Source of the DNA: Solanum dulcamara
Lineage: Eukaryota > Streptophyta > Magnoliopsida > Solanales > Solanaceae
Direction of reading: 5' to 3'
DNA length: 64,000 bases
Assembly (NCBI RefSeq): GCF_947179165.1
Contig: NC_077237.1
Coordinates: 59,627,523-59,691,522 of the forward strand
A program made the position numbers and the translations under genes. This document shows, in pieces, positions 1-12,826 of the stretch; the first letter of the stretch is position 1; each line of letters opens with the position of its first letter. A model generated the notes under the pieces. That model did not search any database. It saw only the letters and a list, made by a program, of their open reading frames with translations, and was not told the DNA's origin.

Positions 1-448
1 TATTTAGTATTAATTTAATAGTCATTGAATATATTAATATGGTAACGTTTATAATGAATTCAAATGTCAACGAATTAGAAAAGATAAAACGGTGAAAAAG
101 TTTAGAAATATTTTAAGAGTTTTATTTAAAATATTATGATACATCATATCATATCATCTTAGTACCTTAAAAGTATGAACTCCCTAGCTTGAATGTTAAA
201 TTACTATAATATTTCTAATTAAAAACACTCAATTTAGTATATCTTCTATATTTTATATTTAAAATAAAAATTATTTATTTATATTATATTTAATACAAGC
301 ACCTTTTTACGTTGAAGAGATTTGACTTTTTCGAAGGGTTGTGATTTTTCCAAAGAATTTTGACTTTTTCGATGGATTGTGGCTTTTCTAATTAGTCACA
401 ATAAACACATAAAATCCTAAGTGGCTTCTTGTTTGGGGGTATTCATAC
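1..448. other. AT-rich flank without a gene
   Basis: No convincing ORF or RNA gene is visible. The only structure is an imperfect ~28-bp direct repeat, one copy near 323-351 and one near 361-388, both reading roughly GACTTTTTCGAxGGxTTGTG. The stretch ends in CATAC (444-448), directly before the 5' LTR of element A1. CATAC would be that element's 5-bp target duplication, but the matching 3' copy is lost. Confidence 0.6.
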
Positions 449-3042
449 TATAATGACCCTGAAGGTCATTTTTGGAAATTTTTATAAAATGATCATTTTG
501 CTCCTCCCGATAGTTGCTCCGAACCTTATATAATCAATTTCTGGAGTCAGTTTTGGAATTTATTTGAAAAGTTAAATTTTTTGGAAATTTTGACTTTTCA
601 AAAGGCTTAAGATATTTAAAAGTGGTTTTTGGTATCAACCGGAGCTACGAGCCTCAAAACGGAATTCTGTCAGTGCCATCAGCTTCGGAATGTGAAATTT
701 GGTGTAGAATAGTTGTCGGTTTTAGTTTTGGATTCGTGTCGCGAAATTAAGGTCTTACATTAGAAGTTTGAGGAAATTTAGACTACGTATTGACATAGGT
801 CAACATTCGAAGATTGGATGATCAAAATGGATTTTCGAAAATTTCATTGGATTTGGGGGATAATTTTAGGTGTAGGAGCAGTGTTGGTTCAATTTTCAGA
901 GGTCCCGAGCTTGACTTGGTAATTTTGAACCTAAACTTAGTTTAGTTGCGGGTAATTGGATTTTGGGTCATGTAGACCTCGATTTCAAATTTCAACGGTT
1001 CCATTGAGTCCAGAATGTCGAATTTAATGGGGTAGTAAATAGTGTTTGTGTGCAAGGGGTTTCGAATAAATCCTGAGGGTGATTCCAGTTATTTCATGTT
1101 AAGTGTTGATTGCTATGTTACTGGTGATTGCAGGCCTTGCAATCACGAGGGGTTAGTCGCGAAATAGACCTTCATTTACGCAAAACTCCAATCGCGAAAG
1201 CGAAGACCGATATTTTAAGCAGGGATTGCTTAAGCGATCACGTGTTGCGATTGTGGTCGTCGCAAAAGCGACTCTGATATGCTTTCTCTAGACTTCAGAG
1301 GTCTTTTGACTAAACTTCAAGGTTTGACCCCATTTTTAACCATTGTTGGGACTTTAGAGCTCGGGATAGGCAAATTTGAAGTGGATTTTCAAGTTGTAGT
1401 GATTGAGTAAGTAATTTCAACTTATAATCTCCATTACCCATTGATTCTTTGTGATTGTTATAGCCAAAAATTTCATTTCAATCCTAAATTTAATGGTTTT
1501 TCTCAAGAACTTGATTTTTTAAAAAATCAAAGCTAGGGGGTGGGGATAGATTTTAACTCCATTTTTTAAACGGTTTTCACTAATGAATTTCAATTCCCTT
1601 GAGGGATATTTTCATGTAAGAATTCCCAGAATTGAACCTCATTTTTGGAATCAAAATTTATAGTCATTTTGATCCTGTTGTCCAAATTTTATGAAATTGT
1701 TGTTGGTAGTTTCAGGTTCTTATCGTGAATAATTATTTGAATAGATTTTGTTTATTTGGAGAGGCGGCGAAATGGGAAGGCCCAAGTTTCAAGATAGTTT
1801 GTGATTGAATTGAGGCAGGTGAACTTCTAAAACTTCATTAAAGCTTGTAGAGTCTTGTGTTTCTTGTTATATATGTTAGGGAGTAATGGAAATTGGTTCA
1901 GGTTATTTATTCATTTGATTGAGCATGACAATGATTAAAAGGGGTAATAAATGGTAATTTAATGACTTAATATCGTTGTTATTAATGTGATGATGATCTT
2001 GACTCATTGGTGGAATATGACGTGACTATCTTGATTAAATTGTGTGTTGTTATGGCATTCATCATATTCTTGCATTTGGGTGGACATTGTCTATTTGCAT
2101 TGGTTCTGATATATTGTGATGAGATTGAAATGATAATTATTCTGAAGAGAAATAGTTCCGGTGATGCCTAAGGTAAATGGTTTCGGCGATTGATAATTAT
2201 GCTGAAAGAAAATGGTTCTAGCAATGCCGTAGGGATATGGTTCTAGCGATTGATGGTTATGATGAAAGGAAATGGTTTTGGCGGATACATAGATCATGTG
2301 AATCCTCCGTGGGTTCTGGGCTGCTAGTCAGCGGATGTGTATCATTAGGAAAAAAATAGATCACTGTATGTGACATCTCATTGCATTGCATTGCACATCT
2401 TTTGACATCTATGAACTGTATTTACCCTTTGGTGTTTCTGTGATTGATACACTTGGTCTTGATATGATTTGATTAAGATATTGTTGAGCTATTATTGACT
2501 TGAGTGCTATATGATATGTGAACTGTTAGGTTGGGCTGATTTTTATGCAGGTTATAGTTGAGGATAATTGGTTGGGATGAAAGGAGTACTTTTTCTATCT
2601 AGCTTTGCTTACGGTTAGTAGTCTGCTTGTTGAGTACCATGTTTTTTGGTATTCACTCCTTGCTTTTACACTTATGTAGTTTGTGAGCCTGGACCTGAGT
2701 GATTCCTTCTTATTCATACCATATCCAAGCCTATCCTCTAGAGTTATTGAAGTAGCTGTTGCATCCTTCCGACGGACACCTCCAACTCTTTTTATGTTTT
2801 AGTCCTGTTTTTATGACAAAGACATTTGAGACTATATTTCTGTTCACATATTATGTATTACATTAGCGACTTGTACACTTGACAACTAATCTTGGGGGAT
2901 TTTGAGTATACTCATCTATTTTGCTTAAGTTATGCATTGTATTATCTTTATTACTTCCATATTTACTTTCCATTGGATTTTAGGCTTACTCGTCTTGGTA
3001 GGTTAAGAAGATTGTCGTCACACCCGATTTTGGGTTGTGAAA
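449..3042 (+). repeat. 5' LTR of A1 (about 2.6 kb)
   Basis: It begins TATAATGACCCTGAAGGTCA and ends in TTGTGA just before the primer-binding site. It is homologous to 7998-10462 and to the split 3' LTR of A2 (34657 onwards). Inside are a CpG-rich block of TCGCGA-like words (about 1141-1272) and a short tandem repeat (about 2110-2290). ORFs within it, such as one at 2892-3134, have no counterpart in the homologous LTRs and are not genes. Confidence 0.88.
2110..2290 (+). repeat. Minisatellite inside the A-family LTR
   Basis: Words such as GAAATGGTTCxGGCGATxxxx and GATTATGCTGAA recur with a period of roughly 35-40 bp. The same block is present at about 9675-9860 (3' LTR of A1) and 39255-39410 (A2), with different unit content, so it is an LTR feature that changes copy by copy. 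Confidence 0.65.
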
Positions 3043-3045
3043 AAA

Positions 3046-3065
3046 TGGTATTAGAGCTCCAGGTT
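3046..3065 (+). other. Primer-binding site of A1
   Basis: The site reads TGGTATTAGAGCTCCAGGTT, close to the complement of the 3' end of initiator tRNA-Met (TGGTATCAGAGC...). It begins a few bases after the LTR end, as expected for minus-strand priming in this clade. Confidence 0.85.
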
Positions 3066-3247
3066 CATAGGTCTCACATTTATACAAGCCAAGTCTATGT
3101 AAAGTCTCAAGGATCGGTACAGAGATGTCTATAATTATCTTCGAGAGGCTATGAAGATTGCTAGAAAACTTCCCATTTGTCCTTTCAATTAGTATTGTTC
3201 GTGGTTAGTTGCATTAGTACTATATTGTCGCATGTCCTTTTTAACAG

Positions 3248-4677
3248 ATTGCTAGGAAGAGAACTACAACTATTGGTAAAGGAGTAGAGGCAGACCCCAA
3301 GGCTGATGTTGGGTCCCCTTTACGGGAAAATGTAGAGGTTGAGCTAGAGACCATTCCCATGGAAAGGCATCAGGTAGAGATTGTGCTAGAGGAGTGACAC
3401 TAATTAGAGGCTGTGCTAGAGAGGCTTCTCCTAAGCCATAGGTTGATGTTACAGAGGACCAAGTTCCTCCGGAGTTGCTACCGCACCATTTCTTCAGGTC
3501 ACCTTGATGATAGTGCTAGGTGCTCTTGAGGATATTTTTTAGTATGGGTGTGATACGCACACCCGAGGGTTCACAAACTAGAGTGGGACAACCACCAGTA
3601 GATCTTATAGCTGATGAGGTTTAAGTACAGAGAGAGCAGGATCAGGATGCGCCTATGGTTGTGTTGATCGATGATAAGCAGCTCTGGTATGAGATGTTTT
3701 GGAAGATGGATCAGCCTCAATTTCAAGGTGGAAAGATCGAGGATGCTCATTAGTTCTTGACTATGTGTAGAGAGTTGTTAGAGACAGTTGGGCTAGCTGA
3801 GATTCACGGAGTTTATTATGCTACACTTCAATTAAGTAGGCTACCTAAGGAGTGGTGGAAAGTGTACTCGAGTTGTAGGCTGATTGGATCCCAACATGTG
3901 ACATGGGATGAGTTTGCTAGTGCTTTCTATGATCATTTTATTCCTTTAAGCGTGAAGGAAGAGATTGGGCTGTGGTTTGAGAGTTTGAGGCAAAAGGGCC
4001 TTATAGTCGTAGAGTATGAGACTCATTTCTATCAATTATCTAAGCATGTATTAGTTGTTCTTACTGATGAGACTAAGAGAGTATGCATGTTTATGAGCGA
4101 ATTGACATACTCTATCCGTATGACTGTGTTCATATCCACCTGTAAGGGGGCTTTCTTTCGATCCATTATGGGTGCCTCCAAGGAGGTGTAGTTGATGGAG
4201 AAAGAGAGGAGTCCGAAGACCTTAATAGGGCTCGTGCATCTGATCAGCATTTTGGTACCTCATCTGAAGGTAGAGGGCCTTACAAATGAGGTAGTTCTAT
4301 TCAGCATAGAGGGAAATTTCATGCTTCTATGTAAACTTTTGAGGGAGGTCAGATATCCTGTGGATCTTACAGTGCGGGTCAAAGTTATCAGGGATCACAA
4401 AGCGACCAACGAGCAAGGGTTATCATATAGGTTTTCCCAGTTCATCACAACAATATTTGTTCTAGGTCTTGTTATGGTTGTGGGGATCCATATGATTCGT
4501 CAGTGTCCACTACATATTTATTCAGGTCCCCAACATATGTATTCTACTCTAGTAAGAGCACCAACACCTCTGGCCAGGGGTCGGGGCAAAGCTCAATCTG
4601 ATATAGGTAGTCACACTTCTAGTAGGGGTGCTAGCGGTGCTATAGTTCCACAGAGAGTAGGTAGAGGAACATTATAG
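3248..4677 (+). pseudogene. gag of A1, decayed
   Basis: This would encode the capsid and nucleocapsid polyprotein. The start appears lost: the expected ATG is ATT at 3248, followed in frame by residues like ARKRTTTIGKGVEA. The best open part (3757-4191) carries the capsid-type motif VTWDEFASAFYDHFIPLSVK, typical of plant gypsy gag. The next open part (4192-4677) runs on through a Gly/Arg-rich tail. Stops occur between and within these blocks (for example in the stretch 3390-3760). No clean CCHC knuckle can be read. It is clearly homologous to the partial A2 gag at 14648 onwards. Confidence 0.8.
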
Positions 4678-4689
4678 ACTGGAGGTAGC

Positions 4690-7600
4690 AGGGGAACCTA
4701 GTGTTATGCTTTCTTGGGGAGATCCGAGGCTGAGGCTTCTGATGAAGTTATTACAGGTATTTTCCCAGTCTATTATCAACCTGCATATGTGTTGTTTTAT
4801 CCAAGGTCTACGTTCTCCTCTTTGTCTACCTATTTTGTATCTATATTTGATTTGACATGTGATTGTATACATGTGTCTGTACATGTTTCTACATCCGTTG
4901 GTAAGCCCTTATTGGTGGATCGAGTGTATTTATCCTGACTTATTTGTTTAGCAGGATATGACACTTGGGTAGACATGATTACTCTTGGGATGATATATTT
5001 ATATGTTATCTTGGGAATGGATTAGATTTCTCCATATCATGCGATTCATGATTGTTGTGCTAAGATTGTTACCCTAGGAATGCTTGGTGTGCTAAGGATC
5101 GAGTAGAAGGGTACTAGCAGTTCTTACAGGATGATTGATAGATGATGTATGTCTTATTTGGCCTTTATTTGGGATACTAGTGTTCCTCCGGTTAGGGATA
5201 TTGATTTTGCTATTAATCTAAAGCTGGGCATTAAGCCCATCACTATCTCTATGTATCGCACGTCAGCTGAGTTAAAAAAGTTGAAGGAACAGTTGCAAGT
5301 CTTGTTGAGTAAAGGGTTCATTTGCCCTAGTGTGTCACCTTGGGGTACACCAGTCCTATTTGTGAAGAAGAAAGACGGTTCCATGAGGATTGTATTGATT
5401 ATAGGAAATTGAAAAATGTGCCTGTCAAGAACAAGTCTCATCTTCTCTGTGTCGATGATTTTTTTGATCAGCTTTAGGGAACGACATTATTATCTAAGAT
5501 TGATTTGAGTTCTGGTTATCATTAGTTGAAGATTAGGGCATCAGATATCTCTGAGACAACTTTTTGAACTTGTTATGGCCATTATGAGTTCTTAATTATG
5601 TCCTTTGAGCTGATTAAGAATCAGTAGAGTTCATGGAGTTGATGAATGGGGTGTTTCAGCCGTATTTGGACTTCTTTATGATTGTATTCATTAATGACAT
5701 AGTGGTGTATTCTAAGACTGATGAAGATCATGATCGCCATTTAAGGCTTGTGCTTCTAAAATTGAGGGAGCATAAATTATATGCAAAGTTCTCTAAGTAT
5801 GAGTTTTAGCTCGATTTTGTGGTATTTGTAGGGCATTTGGTATCCAAGGAGGGTATTAGAGTGGATCCGGCCAAGATTGAGGCAGTTAGAGTATGGACGA
5901 GGCTTACTTCCCCTACTTACTCAAAAGATCATGGATTTTAATTGGTTCGATGAGTGTGAGGCATGCTTTCAAAAGCTCAAGACCTTATTGACTTCGGCTC
6001 CTCTTTTGACTCTACCCAAGGAGGGTGTGGAATTTACTGTATATTTTGATGCTTCTGGGTTGGTTTAGGTAGGGTGTTGATTTAAAAAGGGACGACAGTC
6101 ACCTATACTTCTAAATAGTTAAAGGCTCATGAGATAAACTACCCTACTCACAATTTAGAGTTGGCAGTAGTGGTGTTTGTGTTGAAGCTATGGCGTTACT
6201 ATCTGTATGGGGTGCATTGTGAGGTTTTCACCGATCATCAAAGTCTTCAGAATATTTTTAGTTAGAGAGATTTGAACTTGAGGTAGTGTAGATGGCTTGA
6301 GTTGTGGAAGGACTATGATATTACTATCTTGTACCATCCAGGAAAGCCAATATATTGGCCGATGCATTCAGTAGGAAGACTCCTAGTATAGGGAGTCTAG
6401 TCGTGATTAGCGTGGATAAAAGGCCCTTGGTTAGAGGTGTTCATAGGTTAGCTAACTGCCTTATCCAAGTGTAGTTTTCGGATGAGAATGGTGGTTTGAT
6501 TGCTTTCATTGAGTCTCATTCTACTTTAGTTGAGTAGATCTGGGAGCGCCAGTTTGATGATGAGAAGTTTTGACTCACTCGGGACAAGGTGTTGAGAGGT
6601 GAACCAAGGAAATTGTAATTGATCAGGATTGTGTTTTGATGATTAAAGGTGGGATTTATGTGTCTAAGATGGGTGACTTGATCATGCTGATTCTAGGGAA
6701 GGATCATTATTCTCTATTATCTATTCATCCGGGAGCGATGAAGATGTGTCATGATTTGATTCAACATTACTGGTGGTATGGGATGAAGAGGGATATAGCA
6801 AAGTTTTTGTCTAAGTGTTTGACCTATCAACAGGACAAGTATGAGCACCAGCGGCACAAAGATGTGTCTCTGAGGATGCCTATTCCTATTTTGAAGAAGG
6901 AGCGGATCACTATAGACTTTGTTGTGGGTCTACCTACCACTGTGGGTTATTATGATTCTATTTGGGTGGTTGTTGATAGGTTGACAAAGTCTGCTTATTT
7001 CACCAGTTCGGGTGAAGTATATGGCGAAGAAGTTAGCCTAGCTTTACATCAGTCAGATTGTTCGGCTTCATAGGGTGCCTATATCCATAGTCTTTGATTG
7101 GTGTTTATTGTTAACTCTCACTTTTGGTGGTCATTATAACGCAATAGGTTGGATATGAGTACAACTTTTCACCCACAGACTGATGGTCTGTCCAAGTAGA
7201 TGATCCAGGTGTTAAAGGACATATTTCGAGCCTGTGTTATTAATTTTGGTGCTAGATAGGATCAACATCTTCCCTTAGCAGAGTTTGCCTACAACAACAA
7301 TTATCACTCTTGTATTTAGATAGCCCCATTTGAGGCATTATATGATAGAAAGTGTAGGTCTCCAATTGGTTGATTTGATTCCGCCAAGATGGACTCCTTA
7401 AATACGGACTTGCTTAAAGATTCCATAGATCAGGTTCGTATGATTAAGGGTAGACTATTGACAGCCCAAAGTTGATAGAAGAGTTATGAAAACTAGAGAG
7501 TTCGACCCCTAGAGTTCATGGAAGGAGACCATATTTAGCTTTGAGTATCGCTTATGAAGGGCGCGATGCAGTTCCGAAAGAAGGAAAAGCTTAGCCCTCA

Positions 7601-7960
7601 ATTTATTGGACCATTTGAGATTTTGGGACGAGTTAGAGAGATGGCTTATAGATTAGCCTTTTGACCTAGCTTATTAGTTGTGTATCCAGTGTTTCATATA
7701 TCCATCCTTCAGAAGTATATTCCAAATGAGTCCTATGTGATTCCCTTGATTTCGTGGAGTTGGATCCAGATTTTTCATTTGAGGAGGAGCCTATAGCTAT
7801 TCTAGATAGGCAGGTCTACAAGATTAGGAGTAAAGAGATAGCTTCGGGGAAGGTTTAGTGGAGGCACTATTTTGTTGGAGAGGCTACTTGGGAGGTAGAG
7901 TCTGACATATGTGCCAGATATCCCCAGTTTTTAGAGGCTTCAAGTACTTTCCTTTAATTT
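4690..7960 (+). pseudogene. pol of A1: protease, RT, RNase H, integrase, chromodomain remnant
   Basis: Domains follow in order. A protease remnant lies near 4740-5000 (VLFYPRSTFSSLST, in place of a DPGST-type active site). Reverse transcriptase spans about 5150-5900, with SVSPWGTPVLFVKKKDGSMR and then [10 protein letters not shown], where the first catalytic Asp of FIDDI has become Asn. An RNase H remnant lies at about 5930-6380 (TVYFDASG). Integrase spans about 6600-7330, with a zinc-binding part HYSLLSIHPG...CLTYQQ whose second Cys is Tyr, then ITIDFVVGLP and [11 protein letters not shown] chromodomain-like end lies at about 7780-7945. Stops and frame changes break every domain, so it is inactive. 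Confidence 0.85.
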
Positions 7961-7974
7961 ATTTTTGATGAAGA

Positions 7975-7997
7975 ACATGATTTTTAGTGGTGGATAA
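7975..7997 (+). other. Polypurine-tract region of A1
   Basis: The purine-leaning stretch GTGGTGGATAA lies directly before the TGTAATGACC start of the 3' LTR. The same words precede the A2 3' LTR at about 34645-34656. This is the expected position of the plus-strand primer. Confidence 0.6.
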
Positions 7998-10462
7998 TGT
8001 AATGACCCTAAAGGTCATTTTTTAAAATTTTCATAAAATGATTATTTTACCCCTTCTAATAGTTGCCTCGAAGTCTTATTTGATCAGTGTTTGAAGTCAT
8101 TTTTGGAATTTCTTTGAAAAGTTAAGATTTTTAGAATTTTTGAGTTTTCAAATGGCTTAAGTTGTTTAAAAGTGGTTTTTGATATAAATGAGAGATTCGA
8201 CCTTGAAAATGGAATTTCATTAATTCCATCACCTTCGGAATGCAGAATTTGATCTAGAAGAGTGGTCGGTTTTAGGTTTGGAGTCGTATCGTGGAATTGA
8301 GGTCTTAAGTTGGAAGTTTGAGGAAATTTAGACATAGTGTTGACTTTGGTCAACATTTGAAGACCAGATGATCAGAATGGATTTTTGACTATTCCGTTAG
8401 ATTCGGGGGATGATTTTAGGCTTAGAAGTAGTGTTGGTTGAATTTTCAGTGGTCCCGAGCTTGACATGGTAATTTTGAGCCTAAAATTAGTTTAGTTATG
8501 GCTAATCAGATTCTAGGTCATGGAGATCTTGAATTTGAATTCCAATTGTTCCATTGAGTCTGGAACTTTGAATTTAATGAGGTAGCTTATAGGGTTTATG
8601 TGCACGAGGTTCCGAACGAATCCCGAGGGTTATTCTGGTAATTTTGTGCTAAGTGTTAGTTGTTGTGTTGTTGGTGATTTTAGACCTCGCGCTCATAAGG
8701 TGTTGGTTGCAAAAGCAACCTTTGATTAAGCGAAACCCCCATCACAAAAGCAAAGGCCGACATTTTAAGCAGTAATCCCTTAAGCAATCAAGTGTCGCGA
8801 TCGTAATGGTTGCGAAAGCGAACTAATCCGCTTTTGCGAGACCTGAGAGTGCTTTTGACTGAATTTCAGGTTTTCACCCCATTTTCACCATTGTTGGGAC
8901 TTTAGAGCTCAGGATATGTGAATTTGAAGTGAATTTTCAAGTTGTTGTGATTGGGAAAATCATTTCAACCTATAATCTTTATTACCCATTGATTGTTTTT
9001 GATTTTTATAAACAAAAGTTTGATTTCAATCCTTAATTTAATGAATTTTCTCAAGAGCTTGATTTTTTAAAATCAAAACTAGGGGTTGGGGATTGATTTT
9101 AACTCTATTTTTAAAACAGTTTTCACTAGTGAATTTTAATTACCTTGAGAGACATATTCATGTAAGAATTTCCGGAATTGAACCTCGTTTTTAGAATCGA
9201 AAATTTAGCCATCTTGACCCATTTGTCTAAATTTTGTGAAATTGATGTTGTTAGTTTCGGATTCTTATCATGAATTATTAGTTGAATAGATTTTATTGAT
9301 TTGGAGAGCCGACAAAAATGGAAGGCCCAAGTTTCGGGATAGTATATGATTAAATAGAGGCAAGTGATATTTTAAACCTTCATTAAAGCTTGTAGAGTCT
9401 TTTGTTCCTTGGTATATATGTTGGGGAGTAATGGGAATTTTGTTTGGTGATTTTTTTATTTGATTGAACTTGATAATGATGGAATGGGTAATTAAAGGTA
9501 ATTTGATGACTTATATCAATGTGATTGATGTGATGATGATCTTGACTCATTGGTGGAATATGACGTGATTATCTTGAAATAAATTGGGTGTTGTTATGGT
9601 ATTCATCATATTCTCGCATTTGTGTGGACATTGACTATTTATATCGGCTCTGATATACTGTGATGAGATTAAAATGATGATTATGCCAAAGGAAAATTCT
9701 TTTGGCGATGTCGAACGCAAATAGTTCTGACAATAGAGGATTATGCCAAAGGAAAATAGTTCCAGCGATGTCGAAGGGAAATAGTTTCGACGATTGATGA
9801 TTATGCAAAAGGGAAATGATTTCAGTGATTGATGGTTGTGCTGAAGGTAAATGGTTCTAACGGATACATGGACCATGTGAGTCCCCCATGGTTCCGGCCT
9901 GATAGTCAGTGGATGTGTATCATTAGGACAGATATGCATCACTATATGTGACATCTCATTGCAGTGCATTGCATGTCTTTTGCTATTTTTGAAATGTGTT
10001 TACCTCTTGGTGTTTCTGTGATTGATACACTTGATATTGATATGATTTGTCTGAGTTGTTGTTGAGCTATATTGACTTGAGTGTTATATGACATGTGCAC
10101 TATTAGGTTGGGTTGAATTTTATCCCATTTATAGTTTAAGAGGTTTGGTTGGGATGACAGGAGTGTGTTGTGTTCTCTTTAGCTTTGCTTAGTGTTAGTA
10201 GTCCACTTGATGAGTACTGTTTTGTGGTACTCACTCCTTTTTTCAACACTTGTGTAGGTTGTGAGCTTGGACCTCTATGATTCCTTCTTATTCCTATCAT
10301 ATCTGAGGCTATCACCTGGAGTTGTTGAGGTAGCTATTGCGTCCTTCCTGTGGGCACCATTACTCTTTCTATGTTTTAGTCCTATTTTTGAGACAAAGAC
10401 ATTTGAGACTATATTTATTTTCACTTATTCTGTATTACATTAGCGGCTTATACACGTGACAA
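7998..10462 (+). repeat. 3' LTR of A1, missing its last ~150 bp
   Basis: It starts TGTAATGACCCTAAAGGTCA and matches 449 to about 2890 along its whole length, including the CpG-rich block (about 8686-8830) and the short tandem repeat (about 9675-9860). The match ends at GTGACAA near 10462. The remaining LTR end seen at 2890-3042 is absent, so the element was cut here by deletion or by insertion of fragment G. Confidence 0.85.
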
Positions 10463-11335
10463 TGATAAAATATTTTATTTATTCACTTTGAAGTACTTCT
10501 GAAATCTGATATATGGCCTATGAGTTTGAATACATCAGAGCCTCTTAATGATAATATTGCATTGTATTCCCTTCCTGCAGAGGCAAATTTCAGAAGAATT
10601 CGAAGTGAAGATGTAGGATTAGACTTCTGCTTCATTAGTTTTTGGATACTCTGTTAGACTTGGCTTTGTTTAAAAATTCTAGTACAACGATTTTCATGTC
10701 TTGGAGATTTATATAGGGAGTTGATTATTTCCTCACTCAATTGAGTTGTTGGTTATCATAAATTAAGTAGGACGTAATTGCGTTTTGACTTGAATGGTTA
10801 GTAGAGTTGGATAAGTCTTGGGTTGGATTGTTTTTCCACCAGAAGGTCATTGTGGGTGCCACTCATGTCCAATTGGGTTGTGACAAAGTTGGTATCAAAT
10901 ATCTAGGTTTATTGATCTCGTCATATAAGAATATATCTAGTTGAATCTTATGGAACTGTACAGAGAGACATCTGTACTTTTCTATGAGAGGATATAAGGC
11001 ACTAGGAAACTTCAATTCCTTCTTTCTTTCATTCTACAACTTGATTCCAATTGGTATCTACTGATCCAAATTACTATATGACCCATTTATTCTTTTATCA
11101 TAGATAGTGAGAACATATGCATCAGAAGAGATAGCTAAGGTATTCGCATAGGCCTTTGGGGTTGTGGTTCACAGAAGACAAAGAGTGAGGGGCAGAGCCA
11201 GATATAGTGGAAAGGATTGCGTCTGCCAGGGGCCGAGCTTGGGCAGTTGTAGCACCCATTAGGGAAAGGTCAAAATATCCTTACCATTATGAGGATTCTC
11301 CCAAGGTAGTAGATGCGGATCAACATAGGTAAATG
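10463..11335 (+). mobile_element. Gypsy-type fragment G: LTR end, primer-binding site and start of gag
   Basis: 10463 to about 10885 reads as the 3' part of an LTR ending GGGTTGTGACA. It is followed at 10890 by TGGTATCAAATATCTAGGTT, an initiator-Met-type primer site, then a leader (CTGTACAGAGAGACATCTGT) of the kind seen in the neighbouring elements. About 11100-11330 resembles an Arg/Gly-rich gag start but is full of stops. Both ends are truncated: the A1 LTR lies to the left and the C LTR to the right. No target duplication could be recognised. Confidence 0.65.
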
Positions 11336-12497
11336 ATGTGGGTGTGCTCAGAACGCGAGGAGAAGCTTCGTTTGAGGTAAAAATGCGTAATTAGCCTCTG
11401 ATTTAGTTATTTCTGGAGTGAATATTTTTTGAACTTTGGTGAATGATAACTTGACCAATTTAACTCCGTTTTTAGTGATTTTTGAGGCTAAGTTGTGGGG
11501 ATTTTTGCAAGGATCGTCGTAGTTTAATTTATTTGGGTTGGAAAGGTCTCAGTTTTTCGAAGTAGGTGATTAAGAAGCTTTCTTTTTCTTCTTTAGTTTG
11601 AATTTTTGTGAATTTTATTTGCATGGTGGTCTAACTTTATTTTCCACCCTGAATTGTGTTATAATGTTGATTTGTGATCTTGGCATGACGTTTAGAACCC
11701 ATTTTTAGGGTCAATTTTGGAATTCCAAATGCAGGTCTCACCTTTCCAATTTTAGACCCCAAAATTGGTCCATCTCTGAATTTGATAATTTTAGTGTCAT
11801 AATTATCGTATTAACATTGTGATTCTATTGCTGATAGTGTAGAAGCATTCAAAGGCCGCTCAAAAGGGGAAAGCTCTAATTTTTTGAGTTGGAGCACGCG
11901 GGGTCGGCTTTCAGGTAGGCTTCGGTTTTTCCCTCGTAAGATTGAGCATGTTTAGGAAATTGTACATTGATTTTATGAGTTTGAAGGGGTTTGGGTGTCA
12001 AGCATGCTAAGTTCCTAGAGTCCATGTCCTAGGCCTCATTTTGGATATTGTTGGACTGTGTAAGCATGACTCCTGTGACTGTTGGTTGGTTCTATCATGC
12101 GATGATTGCTATCCTTGTGGTTGTGTTTGGAAGCATGTTTTGCCTTAGTCTAGGCTTAGACTAGTGTTGCCTTAGACTTGTGTGACTTTGGTGTTGTTGG
12201 GCCTTAGAGCTTTTCCGATGTCGTTTCAAATGGTTAGCTCCCTGTAGACTGATATAGCAGGACTTGAACCTGATACTGTGAGCCTTAGCTAGGCAGTAAC
12301 TCAGCTTGTGCCCTTACCTCCATAATGCCCTATTTTCCTATTGGTCCTGTATTACTCTACTCTTGATTTTTGGAAGTTTCCTCGGCGATTCAAATTATAT
12401 GTGGTTTGGGATAGAATGATATATTAATGGCACTCGATTTGGAGGCACTCTCTGTGGCACGTGGTTGGTCGTTGATTCTAATTTGGCTTGATCCCTT

Positions 12498-12826
12498 AGC
12501 TACAGTCACTCGGACAAAGTCTGTGGTCCATCTTACTAGTGTTCAGGCTTTCTAGCTATTATTACCCGGTTAAAGTCCATTATCTAGCTTAATTGTGATT
12601 GGCTTCTTAGCTACAAATACTCGGTCAAAGTCCATTGTACAACTTACTAGTGTTCAGGATTTCTAGCTACAGTTACCTAGTTATAGTTTGCGGTCCATCT
12701 TACTCGTGCTCGACCTTTGGCTATAGCTACCCGGTTAAAGTCTGTGGTCTAGCCCACTCATATCGACTCATTAGCTACAGAAACCTAGTTTTAATTTGTG
12801 GTCCAGCTTGTATGTGGTTAAATTCC
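12498..12826 (+). repeat. ~56-bp tandem repeat in the C LTR
   Basis: Six units begin with (T)AGCTACAG-like words at 12498, 12554, 12609, 12665, 12719 and 12773, a spacing of 54-56 bp. A shared middle reads CCGGTTAAAGTCxGTGGTCC. Units are diverged, so the array is old. It lies in the upstream part of the LTR. Longer ORFs crossing this LTR (for example 13082-13456) are unlikely to be real. Confidence 0.75.

Larger units (their letters stand above)
449..10462 (+). mobile_element. Ty3/gypsy Tekay-like LTR retrotransposon A1, decayed, 3' LTR truncated
   Basis: The order is LTR, primer-binding site, gag, protease, reverse transcriptase, RNase H, integrase, chromodomain-like C-terminus, purine tract, LTR. 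That order, with integrase last and the motif EEEPIAILDRQV near 7780, is typical of the Tekay/Del chromovirus clade. Every coding part is crossed by stops and frameshifts, so it cannot be autonomous. The 3' LTR follows the 5' LTR base for base in outline from 7998 but stops matching at about 10462, where fragment G begins. The 5' LTR starts TATAATGACC, while the 3' LTR starts TGTAATGACC. Confidence 0.9.
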
